9,115 nt of DNA, from assembly GCA_001873285.1 (NCBI GenBank), contig MNYV01000013.1, positions 1 to 9,115 of the forward strand. The letters run 5' to 3'. The position numbers were made by a program, and so were the translations under genes. Source of the DNA: Nitrospirae bacterium CG2_30_53_67. Lineage in GTDB: Bacteria; CG2-30-53-67. This document shows positions 1 to 5,906 of this stretch, in pieces. Below the pieces are notes generated by a model. That model did no database searches and was not told the origin of the DNA. It saw only the letters and a program-made list of their open reading frames with translations. The first letter of the stretch is position 1, and the number at the start of each line of letters is the position of its first letter.

Positions 1-1453
1 GATGTTCTGCGCTCAGATAAAGCCCGGGCTCCGAAGAGGCCTCAACGAGGGCAAAGAGATTCTCCGAACCTGGACCTTTGAGTTCCTCTCCCTCCTGCCA
101 GTCATTGTTGCTCCACCGTACGGCATGCACGGGACTTTCTCCGAGCTGCAGGCCGGAAAGGGTCTGGGCATAGAGTTCGCTTCCGATGCTGCGGATGAAA
201 AGCCCTTTCCGGCGGTGTACGATCCGGAGGGCTCCTTGCTGCTGTGTGATCACAAGGACTCCTTCGTCCGTGTTGACGATGATCTCGTCCACGCCGTCTC
301 CGTTCAAGTCAGAGGCTTCCAGCCAGAAAAGCGTGGAGAGATCCTGATCTTCGAGTCTTTGGCCCACCCTCAGCATTCCCTGACGGAACGTATAAATCTG
401 GATCTTCCCCGGTGTCCCGACGGCCAAAGCCCGATTGCCCTCTCCCATGAAGTTTCCTGCGGCCATGGACATGATCCGTTTGTCCAGTTTGAGGATTCGG
501 ACCCAGTGTGCCGGATCATGAAATCCTTGCAATGGGGGGAGCTTGGGCATGGCCGGCAGAACGGCGCCGCCGGCTGCGGCCATGGGGAGCGCCAAAGGCG
601 CGGCGGCCTCCTCGCTTTCCGGTCTGTCAGCGGAAAGGATATCTGCGCCCTGCTGAGGGGGAGCGGAGGCCATGGTTTCAGCCGGGACTGCGGCAGGCAG
701 GGGCTGGGCCGTCTTGGATGCTGGCCGCGCCTCAGCCATGGAAGTACTCCGGGACGAAAGCAGGACCGAAAAGGTGTCGAGCCCCGCTCCTGTTTCCACG
801 GCATAGGGCGCCATTTGCAGAATGTTTTCTCCGAAACCCGAGAGGACCTTGACCTGTAAGATGAGAGGGGTCTTCAGTGCGGGCCCCAGTACCGAAAGGT
901 CCATCTGCTCGAGGGCAGAGAAGTCCGCGTAGTGGTTCTGGATCATGGCCGTGAGCACGTCTTCGGTCCGTACCGGGTCGATGTCTCCCTTGGGCGGTGA
1001 GTATTCAAGAAGAAGACCGAGCGCTTCCCTGGACATGGGGACCAGAGCGACCGGGAGGGGTCTCGGCCATCCCGTGACCGGATCGCCTTTTTTGATCTCC
1101 TGTTTTCTGATCCTTTCCGCCCGGATTTCCTGGCCGGAAACCCCGGTTACGCGGACCAGGGCCGCCGGCTGAGGGAGAGCTCCTTTGGCCGTCTCTTTTT
1201 TGATCATGAGATAGGCGCCGGATACGACCGGGGAACCCGGCGCCGTCTGGATCACCACCGTGGACCCTTGCACATCCTGAACTTTACCGGAAAAGACCGG
1301 GAAGAGGTGAAGGATCCGTGAGGTGATCTCCTGATAGGCGTCTGTCTTTGCATGGGCGGTGATGGAGGTGAAGGAAATGAGAATGGCGGTGATGAACATG
1401 AAAAGAACAAGGCCCCTGAGGGCGCGGCCGCAAAGCGGTGGAATAACGGACAT
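1..1453 (-). CDS. Exported FG-GAP/VCBS-repeat-like protein, C-terminus beyond the window
   Basis: The frame is open for 484 codons from ATG at 1453 to the left edge, so the 3' end is missing. The N-terminus is a classic Sec signal peptide: Arg10 and Arg13, a hydrophobic stretch at about 14-33, and a likely cleavage after ITAHA (residue 35). Residues about 36-230 form a mixed region of unknown family. Residues about 235-308 are an Ala/Pro-rich linker. From about 315 on there are beta-propeller-like blades with an FG-GAP calcium-type motif, DLNGDGVDE at 382-390. The protein is therefore probably periplasmic or surface-exposed; its partner is unknown. ATG is preceded by AGGAG at 1463-1467 with a 9-nt spacer, inside the end of the upstream radical SAM gene, whose TAG stop abuts it. 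The two genes are thus probably co-transcribed and translationally coupled. Exact function not recognised. Confidence 0.85.
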   Translation of the reverse strand, partial: MSVIPPLCGRALRGLVLFMFITAILISFTSITAHAKTDAYQEITSRILHLFPVFSGKVQDVQGSTVVIQTAPGSPVVSGAYLMIKKETAKGALPQPAALVRVTGVSGQEIRAERIRKQEIKKGDPVTGWPRPLPVALVPMSREALGLLLEYSPPKGDIDPVRTEDVLTAMIQNHYADFSALEQMDLSVLGPALKTPLILQVKVLSGFGENILQMAPYAVETGAGLDTFSVLLSSRSTSMAEARPASKTAQPLPAAVPAETMASAPPQQGADILSADRPESEEAAAPLALPMAAAGGAVLPAMPKLPPLQGFHDPAHWVRILKLDKRIMSMAAGNFMGEGNRALAVGTPGKIQIYTFRQGMLRVGQRLEDQDLSTLFWLEASDLNGDGVDEIIVNTDEGVLVITQQQGALRIVHRRKGLFIRSIGSELYAQTLSGLQLGESPVHAVRWSNNDWQEGEELKGPGSENLFALVEASSEPGLYLSAEH

Positions 1454-3199
1454 CTAATGGGTCTCCTTTCCGTGATAGATCTGAAATCCAGTGATCCCCC
1501 GGATGACCTCCGCGTAACGGGGATCGATGTTAATCAATTGGATCCGTTTCTTGTACCGTTTGATCATGCGTTTCCTGAAAAGGAGGATCTTGAACGCCAT
1601 CGGGGTGATCGCGCGGACCTCCTGAAAATTGATGATCACGGTCTTGGCCCCCTGCCGGATCGCCTGCCGGCTCTTGCTCCAGAGTTTGCGGGCGGAAACC
1701 TTGTCCAGCACGCCTTGCAGGTCCAACTGGAAGACCGGCTCGGTCCCGATCTTCCGGATCCGAATCCTGAGGAAGTCCATGATCTTTGCCGAGGTCTCCA
1801 CGGCGCCTTTGGCCGTGTGATCGAGAGCGGCCGTGATCTTCTCCTTAGAGTGGATGATCTCCGGAATCCTGTTGAAGATCTTCGAGAACCGGGGAACCTT
1901 CCCTTCCGGACTCCTTTCCACGATCCGCCGATAGCCGTAGTTCAGGGCGAGCCTGGGGAAGAGCCTCGGCTGAGGATGCAGGACACGCCTCGCGATGGAG
2001 CTTATTTTGTAGGTCTCGTGGAATGCCCAGAAGTATCCCTCCTGAAGCGTCTCCGGCGTCATGAGTTTGGGGTAAAAGACCGCGTTTCCGGAATTATACT
2101 TCCCCCAGTCATAATCGAATATCCTCCCCTGGTCCTGAAGCTTGTGAAACAGCTTGGTCCCCGGGAGCGGGGTCAGGATATGATAGGTGGGGAGGGCGAT
2201 CCGGTTCTTCTGCACAAAGCGGACCGTGCGCTCAAAAACCCCCTCATCGTCGGTATCGAACCCGAAGATGAACCCCGCGTTGATCATGATCCCGTGGTCA
2301 TGGATCTTCCTGATGGATTCTTCATATTCCGAGACCTTATTGATCTTTTTGTTTGCGGCCTTCAGGGTCTCGTCCGACAGGGACTCGATCCCCACGAACA
2401 TGGAGACGCACCCGCTCATCATAGCAAGTTTAAGGAGTTCATCATCCTTGGCCATGGTGAGCGACCCCTGGCTCCCCCACTTGATCTTGAGCGGGATCAG
2501 AGCGGTGAAGAGTTCCCTGGCATATTTCCGGTTGCCCACGATGTTGTCGTCCACAAAGGCCACGAACTTCGCATTGAACCTTTCCTTGAGCTGCCGCACC
2601 TCGGCCGCCACCTGTTCGACCGGACGGAAACGGTAGGTGTTCCCGAAGAATTCGGTTACGGAACAGAAATCGCAGGAAAACGGGCACCCCCGTGTGGTCT
2701 GAAGCGAGTTGGCGGTCATGTACCGGTCCCGTTTCAGAAGGCCCAGGCGCGGCATGGGGATTCGGCTCATATCAACGGGTTTTTCGGATTTGTAGATCCC
2801 TTTCATACGCCCGTGTTGAGCGTCCTCGATCACCTTGCCCCAGACATTTTCAGCCTCCCCCACCACCACGGCGTCCGCATGGGCTAGCGCCTCATCGGGC
2901 ATGAGCGAGGCATGGATTCCTCCCATGACCACGGGCACCCCTTTGGCCCGGTAGGTCTCCGCAATCTCATAGGCCCTTGGGATATAGGTGCTCATAGTCC
3001 CGATGCCTACGAGATCCACCGGCTCGTTCAGGTCCAGCGCCTCCACGGTCTCATCCGTGATCGAGACCTCGTGCTCCGGCGGCGTGAGGGCGGCGATGAT
3101 CGGGAGGCTGAGCCTGGGGAACCAGATGGCCCGGACTTCCTTTCCGGTATGCCGCATGTGTGAGCCTTTGAGGGCCGGGTCTATCAGCTTGATTTTCAT
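1454..3199 (-). CDS. B12-binding domain radical SAM protein with STAS-like C-terminal domain
   Basis: This is a 581-residue protein. Residues about 1-130 resemble a cobalamin-binding Rossmann domain (VVMGGIHASLMPDEAL at about 90-105). The usual DxHxxG cobalamin ligand motif is not evident. The radical SAM core follows, with the [4Fe-4S] cysteines in CPFSCDFC (Cys172, Cys176, Cys179). Related B12/radical SAM enzymes make methylations or rearrangements of unactivated carbons in lipids and natural products; the substrate here cannot be told. Residues about 485-575 look like a STAS domain: a beta strand, QGVLDKVSARKLW, a second strand VIINF, then a helix. The usual Asp-Ser phosphorylation motif is replaced by AITPMA. 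ATG at 3199 has AGGAGG at 3211-3216, 11 nt away. It is the first gene of a pair with the exported FG-GAP protein. Radical SAM call sure; STAS call moderate. Confidence 0.93.
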   Translation of the reverse strand: MKIKLIDPALKGSHMRHTGKEVRAIWFPRLSLPIIAALTPPEHEVSITDETVEALDLNEPVDLVGIGTMSTYIPRAYEIAETYRAKGVPVVMGGIHASLMPDEALAHADAVVVGEAENVWGKVIEDAQHGRMKGIYKSEKPVDMSRIPMPRLGLLKRDRYMTANSLQTTRGCPFSCDFCSVTEFFGNTYRFRPVEQVAAEVRQLKERFNAKFVAFVDDNIVGNRKYARELFTALIPLKIKWGSQGSLTMAKDDELLKLAMMSGCVSMFVGIESLSDETLKAANKKINKVSEYEESIRKIHDHGIMINAGFIFGFDTDDEGVFERTVRFVQKNRIALPTYHILTPLPGTKLFHKLQDQGRIFDYDWGKYNSGNAVFYPKLMTPETLQEGYFWAFHETYKISSIARRVLHPQPRLFPRLALNYGYRRIVERSPEGKVPRFSKIFNRIPEIIHSKEKITAALDHTAKGAVETSAKIMDFLRIRIRKIGTEPVFQLDLQGVLDKVSARKLWSKSRQAIRQGAKTVIINFQEVRAITPMAFKILLFRKRMIKRYKKRIQLINIDPRYAEVIRGITGFQIYHGKETH

Positions 3200-3281
3200 T
3201 TTTGGAAAGTCCTCCTGGTGCAGCGGTCATGAAAACATGGAGCATTCATGCGTCCCACAGCCGACAGCAGGGAAAGATCCG

Positions 3282-3377
3282 ATGAAAAAGATGCTTAAAG
3301 ATACACCAGGTCCCGTGACATGTCAAGGTTGTGTTTATGTGTGTTTATGTGTGGGTGTGCAACAAATTTATGGGTAA
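3282..3377 (+). CDS. Possible 31-residue cysteine-rich peptide
   Basis: A short ORF runs divergently from the radical SAM gene. It starts ATG AAA AAG and has a fair Shine-Dalgarno, AGGGA at 3269-3273, 8 nt upstream. The peptide begins MKKMLKDTPGPVTC and has four cysteines at positions 14, 17, 21 and 23 in its second half. A short basic leader followed by a Cys-rich tail next to a radical SAM gene invites a RiPP-precursor reading. Against this, the VYVCLCV part is encoded by a 10-bp tandem repeat, and the last codons lie in a dispersed repeat. It could easily be chance. I do not recognise a family. Confidence 0.22.
   Translation: MKKMLKDTPGPVTCQGCVYVCLCVGVQQIYG
3331..3350. repeat. Tandem direct repeat, 2 x GTGTTTATGT
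   Basis: Two exact, adjacent copies of a 10-bp unit lie just before the start of the dispersed palindromic repeat. They also encode the Val/Cys-rich part of the possible small peptide. Probably a slippage product. Confidence 0.8.
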
Positions 3378-3433
3378 CATTTCTCTAAGAGCGTCATTCT
3401 CCGACCCCCCGATCGGGCCTGTCCTCCGACTTG

Positions 3434-3592
3434 GAGGCTGTGTCGCAATGCATTCTGGAGCGAAAAATAAAAAATTGTTCCCCACATTTTAACCAGGGGA
3501 AGTTATGTTGTGGAATCGACAAGCAAGTTGGTTGCTCATGTAAGCGCTCATTCCCCACTTCTTAAAATAGCGTTGCATTGCGACACAGCCTC
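3434..3592. mobile_element. MITE-like element with perfect 19-bp terminal inverted repeats
   Basis: GAGGCTGTGTCGCAATGCA at 3434-3452 is the exact reverse complement of 3574-3592. The 159-bp body has no credible coding frame. On both sides the base pair TG (3432-3433 and 3593-3594) is present. Removing the element and one TG restores GACTTGATCGGGG, the intact repeat sequence that also occurs at 3686-3698. This supports insertion of a small non-autonomous transposon with a 2-bp target duplication. The parent IS family is not recognised. Confidence 0.65.
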
Positions 3593-3608
3593 TGGATCGG
3601 GGAATCCA

Positions 3609-3657
3609 CCCTTCGGCAGGCTCAGGGTGACAATTGTCATAGTGAGCTTGTCGAACC
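3609..3657 (+). repeat. Intergenic repeat with CCTTCGGCAGGCTCAGGG and GTGAGCTTGTCGAACC halves
   Basis: These two half motifs, joined here around the palindrome TGACAATTGTCA (3628-3639), match in type the short intergenic repeats I know from many environmental bacterial genomes. It occupies the spot where copy 2 of the host repeat (5211-5323) has a short A/T-rich loop. No coding potential. Confidence 0.55.
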
Positions 3658-3728
3658 ATGGATTGTCCGGTCAAGCATGCCCTCCGACTTGATCGGGGGG
3701 CCGGACAATGACAACTGCGGGATCCATG

Positions 3729-4013
3729 CTACAGGTTTGCCCGCTTAATGATCTTTTCGAGTTCTTTTCTGTTAATGATTCTCATAATGGTTATGGTATG
3801 GCTTTGCAACCTGTATAGAACCCTGTAATCTCCGGAACGAAGCCGGTAGAGAGGCGGTTTGAATCCTTTCAGTTTCTTAATTCCGGATCCTCCGGGCAAG
3901 GGGTTTATGGAAAGAGATTTTATCTCCGAGATGACCTGATCACGGAAAGCTTTTGGAATATCATTTAGGTCATCAATGGCTGCGCGGGCTAATTGGACAA
4001 TGAATTCATCCAT
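3729..4013 (-). CDS. RelE/ParE-superfamily toxin (probable mRNA interferase)
   Basis: The 94-residue protein has the RelE fold pattern. An N-terminal strand (MDEFIVQLARAA) is followed by two helices to about residue 36. Then come KLKG and PLYRLRSGDYRVLYRL at about residues 53-69, and a last strand with ITIMRIINRKELEKII. RelE toxins cleave mRNA in the ribosomal A site. ParE toxins of the same fold poison gyrase. The charged SGDYRVLY block fits either, with RelE favoured because the antitoxin is Phd/YefM-like. No Shine-Dalgarno is visible upstream of ATG at 4013: the preceding bases are GCCGCAAGATTA, supplied by an inserted repeat. In most such modules the toxin follows the antitoxin by a few bases, but here the gap is 243 bp, so expression may be reduced or altered. 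The gene is visibly more A/T-rich than its neighbours. Confidence 0.88.
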   Translation of the reverse strand: MDEFIVQLARAAIDDLNDIPKAFRDQVISEIKSLSINPLPGGSGIKKLKGFKPPLYRLRSGDYRVLYRLQSHTITIMRIINRKELEKIIKRANL

Positions 4014-4020
4014 TAATCTT

Positions 4021-4259
4021 GCGGCTTTGTAAAAAGTCCATCTGCAGGTTACGCTTTCCGCTCCGAACAGAGTTCAGAGCGCCGCGTGCCCCGCTTTGCA
4101 TTATCCATGCCGCCTACGGCGGCTTTAACATTAATGTATCTTGGGGTGCGCTGCGTCCTTCGTCATTGCAGCGTAGCTGTAAGTACGCCTCATTCCTCAG
4201 GACTTGCGCGCGGAGCTATAGGAGCTTTTTACTTTGCCGCCTCATTTGAGGACTTTTTA
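4021..4259. mobile_element. Inserted inverted-repeat element between antitoxin and toxin
   Basis: The spacer is bounded by inverted repeats. TAAAAAGTCC at 4030-4039 pairs exactly with GGACTTTTTA at 4250-4259, which contains the antitoxin's TAA stop. A longer imperfect pair joins 4021-4039 to 4221-4240 (GCGGC, three mismatches, GTAAAAAG, then CC). Inside lies a GCCGCC-TAC-GGCGGC hairpin at 4109-4123 and a core shared with 7450-7511. There is no convincing gene in it. It reads as a small non-autonomous element that separated two once-adjacent genes; no clear target duplication is seen. Confidence 0.55.
4047..4134 (-). repeat. Dispersed core repeat, copy A
   Basis: Read on the minus strand, the order is TTAATGTTAAA, the hairpin GCCGCC-GTA-GGCGGC, then an AAAGCGGGGCACG block and finally AAGCGTAACC. 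The same blocks in the same order occur at 7450-7511 (TTAGTGTAGTA, GCCGTC-GCA-GACGGC, AAAGCGGGACACG, GAAGCGTAACC). This copy carries about 25 extra bases between the last two blocks. Confidence 0.6.
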
Positions 4260-4502
4260 TGATAGGTAGTCATCCAGTGAAATAACTCTGCCGGCCTTTA
4301 TATCCGCTTCCGCTTTTGCTATCTTCTTTCGTATGGCCGGGCTGTTCTCAATGATAAAGTCTTCAAGATCGTCTTCAGTAAGCCGGGTAAGAGATGCCGC
4401 CGGTTTTCCTCTATAGGTGATGATCACAGGTTTTCCCTTCACCACCTCGCGCAACAGTTCATTCGTTTTGTTCTTTAATTCAACCGTATTGGCCACTCTC
4501 AT
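4257..4502 (-). CDS. Phd/YefM-family antitoxin
   Basis: The 81-residue protein has the Phd/YefM layout. The N-terminal DNA-binding half begins VANTVELKNKTNELLREVVKGKPVIITYRGKPAASL, and the acidic C-terminal half (DDLEDFIIENSPAIRKK... to SLDDYLS) would wrap the toxin. It should neutralise the downstream RelE-type toxin and, with it, repress the shared promoter. ATG at 4502 has GGAGG at 4511-4515, 8 nt upstream. A perfect sigma70 promoter and overlapping palindromes lie directly upstream, which fits autoregulation. The gene is intact; the sequence after its stop codon belongs to an inserted element that separates it from the toxin. Confidence 0.92.
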   Translation of the reverse strand: MRVANTVELKNKTNELLREVVKGKPVIITYRGKPAASLTRLTEDDLEDFIIENSPAIRKKIAKAEADIKAGRVISLDDYLS

Positions 4503-4515
4503 AAAAGACGCCTCC

Positions 4516-4536
4516 TAATAGCGCTATTATAATAGC
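4516..4536 (-). promoter_or_regulatory. Two overlapping palindromes, probable toxin-antitoxin operator
   Basis: TAATAGCGCTATTA (4516-4529) and GCTATTATAATAGC (4523-4536) are both perfect 14-bp palindromes and overlap by 7 bp. They cover the -10 box and the expected start of transcription of the antitoxin gene. Such tandem palindromes are the usual binding sites of Phd/YefM antitoxin dimers, so cooperative autorepression is likely. Binding itself is inferred. Confidence 0.75.
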
Positions 4537-4554
4537 CATGTTGCAGCATGTCAA
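4526..4554 (-). promoter_or_regulatory. Perfect-consensus sigma70 promoter of the toxin-antitoxin module
   Basis: TTGACA at 4549-4554 and TATAAT at 4526-4531 are separated by 17 bp, matching the consensus at all twelve positions with the optimal spacer. The start should fall near 4519, giving a leader of about 17 nt with the Shine-Dalgarno inside it. Confidence 0.85.
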
Positions 4555-4581
4555 GAAGATAAAAAAGTTGAGTTATTTTTT

Positions 4582-5043
4582 TTACCTATGCCGTCTTGAT
4601 TTCATTGCCTTTTCGATCTCCCGAACCTCTTCCCGCTTCTTGATATCCTCTCTCTTGTCGTACTCGCGCTTCCCCTTGGCCAGAGCGAGTTCCACCTTGG
4701 CCAGACCCCTGGAGAAATAGACGGTCACGGGAATCAGGGAGAACCCTTTCTCCCGGATCTTGCCGATCATCCGGCGGATCTCCCTTTTATGCATGAGAAG
4801 TTTGCGGGTCCGGATGGGATCGTGGTTTGAGATGTTCCCGTGTGTGTAGGGGCTGATATGCATCTGATAGAGGTAGAGCTCTTCCCCCTTTAAACCCGCA
4901 TAACTGTCTTTGAGATTGGCCTGCCCGTTGCGCAGGGATTTGACTTCGGTCCCGGTCAGGATCATGCCCGCCTCGTATTTTTCCACCAGGAAGTAATCCC
5001 TGTGGGCCTTGCGGTTGGTGCAGACGATCTTTTTTCCTTCCAT
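4582..5043 (-). CDS. smpB: SsrA-binding protein SmpB
   Basis: The 153-residue protein is full length for SmpB. It binds the tRNA-like part of tmRNA, brings it to stalled ribosomes, and its C-terminal tail probes the empty mRNA channel. Visible family blocks are [29 protein letters not shown] (about 10-38), the NLKDSYA and HISPYTHGN blocks (about 43-70), and [12 protein letters not shown] (about 78-89). The Lys/Arg-rich tail ending KAMKSRRHR is also typical. ATG at 5043 has CGGGAG 5 nt upstream. Its RNA partner, ssrA, lies about 0.9 kb away on the other strand, with moaC between. It is followed on the same strand by the toxin-antitoxin module after 79 bp. A weak promoter (TTGCCC, 18 bp, TACTGT) may lie upstream. 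Confidence 0.98.
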   Translation of the reverse strand: MEGKKIVCTNRKAHRDYFLVEKYEAGMILTGTEVKSLRNGQANLKDSYAGLKGEELYLYQMHISPYTHGNISNHDPIRTRKLLMHKREIRRMIGKIREKGFSLIPVTVYFSRGLAKVELALAKGKREYDKREDIKKREEVREIEKAMKSRRHR

Positions 5044-5210
5044 GACATCTCCCGGTCTCTTTTTGTATTGATCTACAGTAACATAAACACAAAACTCCGG
5101 GCAATATGTTTGATAAAAAGGGACGGAGGGGCTTTTTTTGAATATGTATTAGGGTCCGTCCCTTTCGGTCTGCGATAAAAATATGGGTAGACCTCAGGAT
5201 TGATATGTTG
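5044..5210. other. Spacer between smpB and moaC, first part
   Basis: This holds no gene. It contains an 11-bp perfect inverted repeat, AAAGGGACGGA at 5117-5127 with TCCGTCCCTTT at 5155-5165. Between the arms is a 27-base loop with a run of seven T. It could be a fossil of a dispersed element or a weak terminator; nothing else is seen. Confidence 0.5.
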
Positions 5211-5323
5211 TCATTGTCCGGCTTGACCGGACAATCCAGTCTTTTATTGTCTGGATTCCCCGATCAAGTCGGGGAATGACGCTCTTAATAAAAAATATTT
5301 ATCCATAAATTTACCGCACACCC
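5211..5323 (-). repeat. Dispersed palindromic repeat, copy 2 (compact)
   Basis: The unit holds two perfect 9-bp hairpins. ATTGTCCGG/CCGGACAAT is at 5213-5235 and ATTCCCCGA/TCGGGGAAT at 5255-5277, each with a 5-base loop. They are linked by a CCAG...CTGG stem with an A/T-rich loop. Read on the minus strand, it is led by GGGTGTGC, AAATTTATGG and TAAGAGCGTCATTC. It is the inverted and less disturbed relative of 3353-3713. Confidence 0.75.
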
Positions 5324-5340
5324 GGACCCTTTTTGAAAGC

Positions 5341-5369
5341 TTGATTTTCCTGATGGGATGATATAGGAT
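5341..5369 (+). promoter_or_regulatory. Possible weak moaC promoter
   Basis: TTGATT at 5341-5346 and TAGGAT at 5364-5369 are 17 bp apart, with four of six matches in each box. It lies 30 bp before the moaC start. Its only support is box similarity. Confidence 0.3.
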
Positions 5370-5398
5370 TTTTAAAACCTTATTAAGGAGGAGAGACC

Positions 5399-5878
5399 TT
5401 GGCGGATCTCAGCCATTTTGATGAAGAGGGGCGTTCCCGCATGGTGGATGTCTCGGACAAGAAAGAGACCCTTCGGGAGGCCGTGGCGCACGGCGCGATC
5501 TCCATGCAGCCCCGGACCTTCGAGCTGATTCAGGACAGGAAGATCAGTAAAGGGGACGTCCTGGGCGTGGCCCGTGTGGCCGGGATTATGGCGGCAAAAC
5601 GCACGGCCGAGCTGATCCCCATGTGCCACCCGCTCAGTATTACGGGAATTGAGATCCTCTTCTACCCGGATCCCGAGAAGAGCAGGATTGAGATCGAGGC
5701 CCGGGTCAGAATCACAGGCAAAACCGGGGTCGAGATGGAGGCGCTGACCGCGGTCTCGGCCGCGGCCCTCACTATCTACGACATGGCCAAGGCCGTGGAC
5801 CGGGGGATGGTGATTTCGGATATCCGGCTTATGAAAAAGAGCGGCGGGAAAAGCGGTGTCTTTGAGCGCAAGGCGTAA
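5399..5878 (+). CDS. moaC: Cyclic pyranopterin monophosphate synthase MoaC
   Basis: The 159-residue protein is full length. MoaC converts the MoaA product 3',8-cyclo-7,8-dihydro-GTP to cyclic pyranopterin monophosphate, early in molybdenum cofactor synthesis in the cytoplasm. The family's functional residues are all present, with the same numbers as in E. coli MoaC as I recall them: Lys51 (KGDVLG), His77 in MCHPL, Glu112 and Glu114 in [11 protein letters not shown], and Asp128 and Lys131 in [11 protein letters not shown]. The start is TTG at 5399: AGGAGG at 5386-5391 sits 7 nt upstream, and the protein begins [10 protein letters not shown] as other MoaC proteins do. It is isolated from other moa genes here, and is followed after 78 bp by ssrA on the same strand. 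Confidence 0.97.
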   Translation: MADLSHFDEEGRSRMVDVSDKKETLREAVAHGAISMQPRTFELIQDRKISKGDVLGVARVAGIMAAKRTAELIPMCHPLSITGIEILFYPDPEKSRIEIEARVRITGKTGVEMEALTAVSAAALTIYDMAKAVDRGMVISDIRLMKKSGGKSGVFERKA

Positions 5879-5881
5879 AAA

Positions 5882-5905
5882 TTGGCCGATAAGTTGGCCG
5901 ATAAG
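5882..5905. repeat. Tandem repeat, 2 x TTGGCCGATAAG
   Basis: Two exact adjacent copies of a 12-bp unit lie between moaC and the ssrA promoter. Each contains GCCGATAA, the consensus -10 of sigma28 promoters. A TAAA at 5876-5879 lies 17 bp before the second GCCGATAA. Confidence 0.85.
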
Positions 5906-5906
5906 G

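Larger units (their letters stand above)
3353..3713 (+). repeat. Dispersed palindromic repeat, copy 1 (interrupted and expanded)
   Basis: The unit begins GGGTGTGC, then AAATTTATGG, TAAGAGCGTCATTC and a GACTTG/GATCGGGG palindrome, and ends with a GGATTGTCCGGTCAAGC ... CCGGACAATGACA hairpin. The same ordered blocks occur in opposite orientation at 5211-5323. Here the unit is broken three times: by the 159-bp element at 3434-3592, by a second repeat motif at 3609-3657, and by about 22 bp carrying another CTCCGACTTGATCGGGG block inside the final hairpin. The terminal hairpin could also serve as a terminator for the toxin gene that ends at 3729. Confidence 0.7.

Noticed and set aside
370-804. A 144-codon minus-strand frame rich in Pro, Arg and Ser
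   Set aside because: It lies in a different frame within the FG-GAP protein gene and reflects that gene's Ala/Pro linker.
2-859. A 285-codon open frame on the plus strand
   Set aside because: The minus strand is open for all 484 codons, with a signal peptide, an FG-GAP motif and a coupled start. The plus frame has no recognisable features.
1352-2887. A 511-codon open frame on the plus strand
   Set aside because: It is antisense to the radical SAM gene, whose CxxxCxxC motif, domain order and Shine-Dalgarno are clear. The peptide has low-complexity Asp/Pro/His/Leu content typical of the reverse of a high-GC3 gene.
3489-3692. Short frames on both strands in the spacer
   Set aside because: They lie on the terminal-inverted-repeat element and palindromic repeats, with no ribosome sites or family signal.
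3353-5323. CRISPR-like repeats
   Set aside because: The repeats are few, palindromic, in opposite orientations and unevenly spaced, with no spacers and no cas gene.
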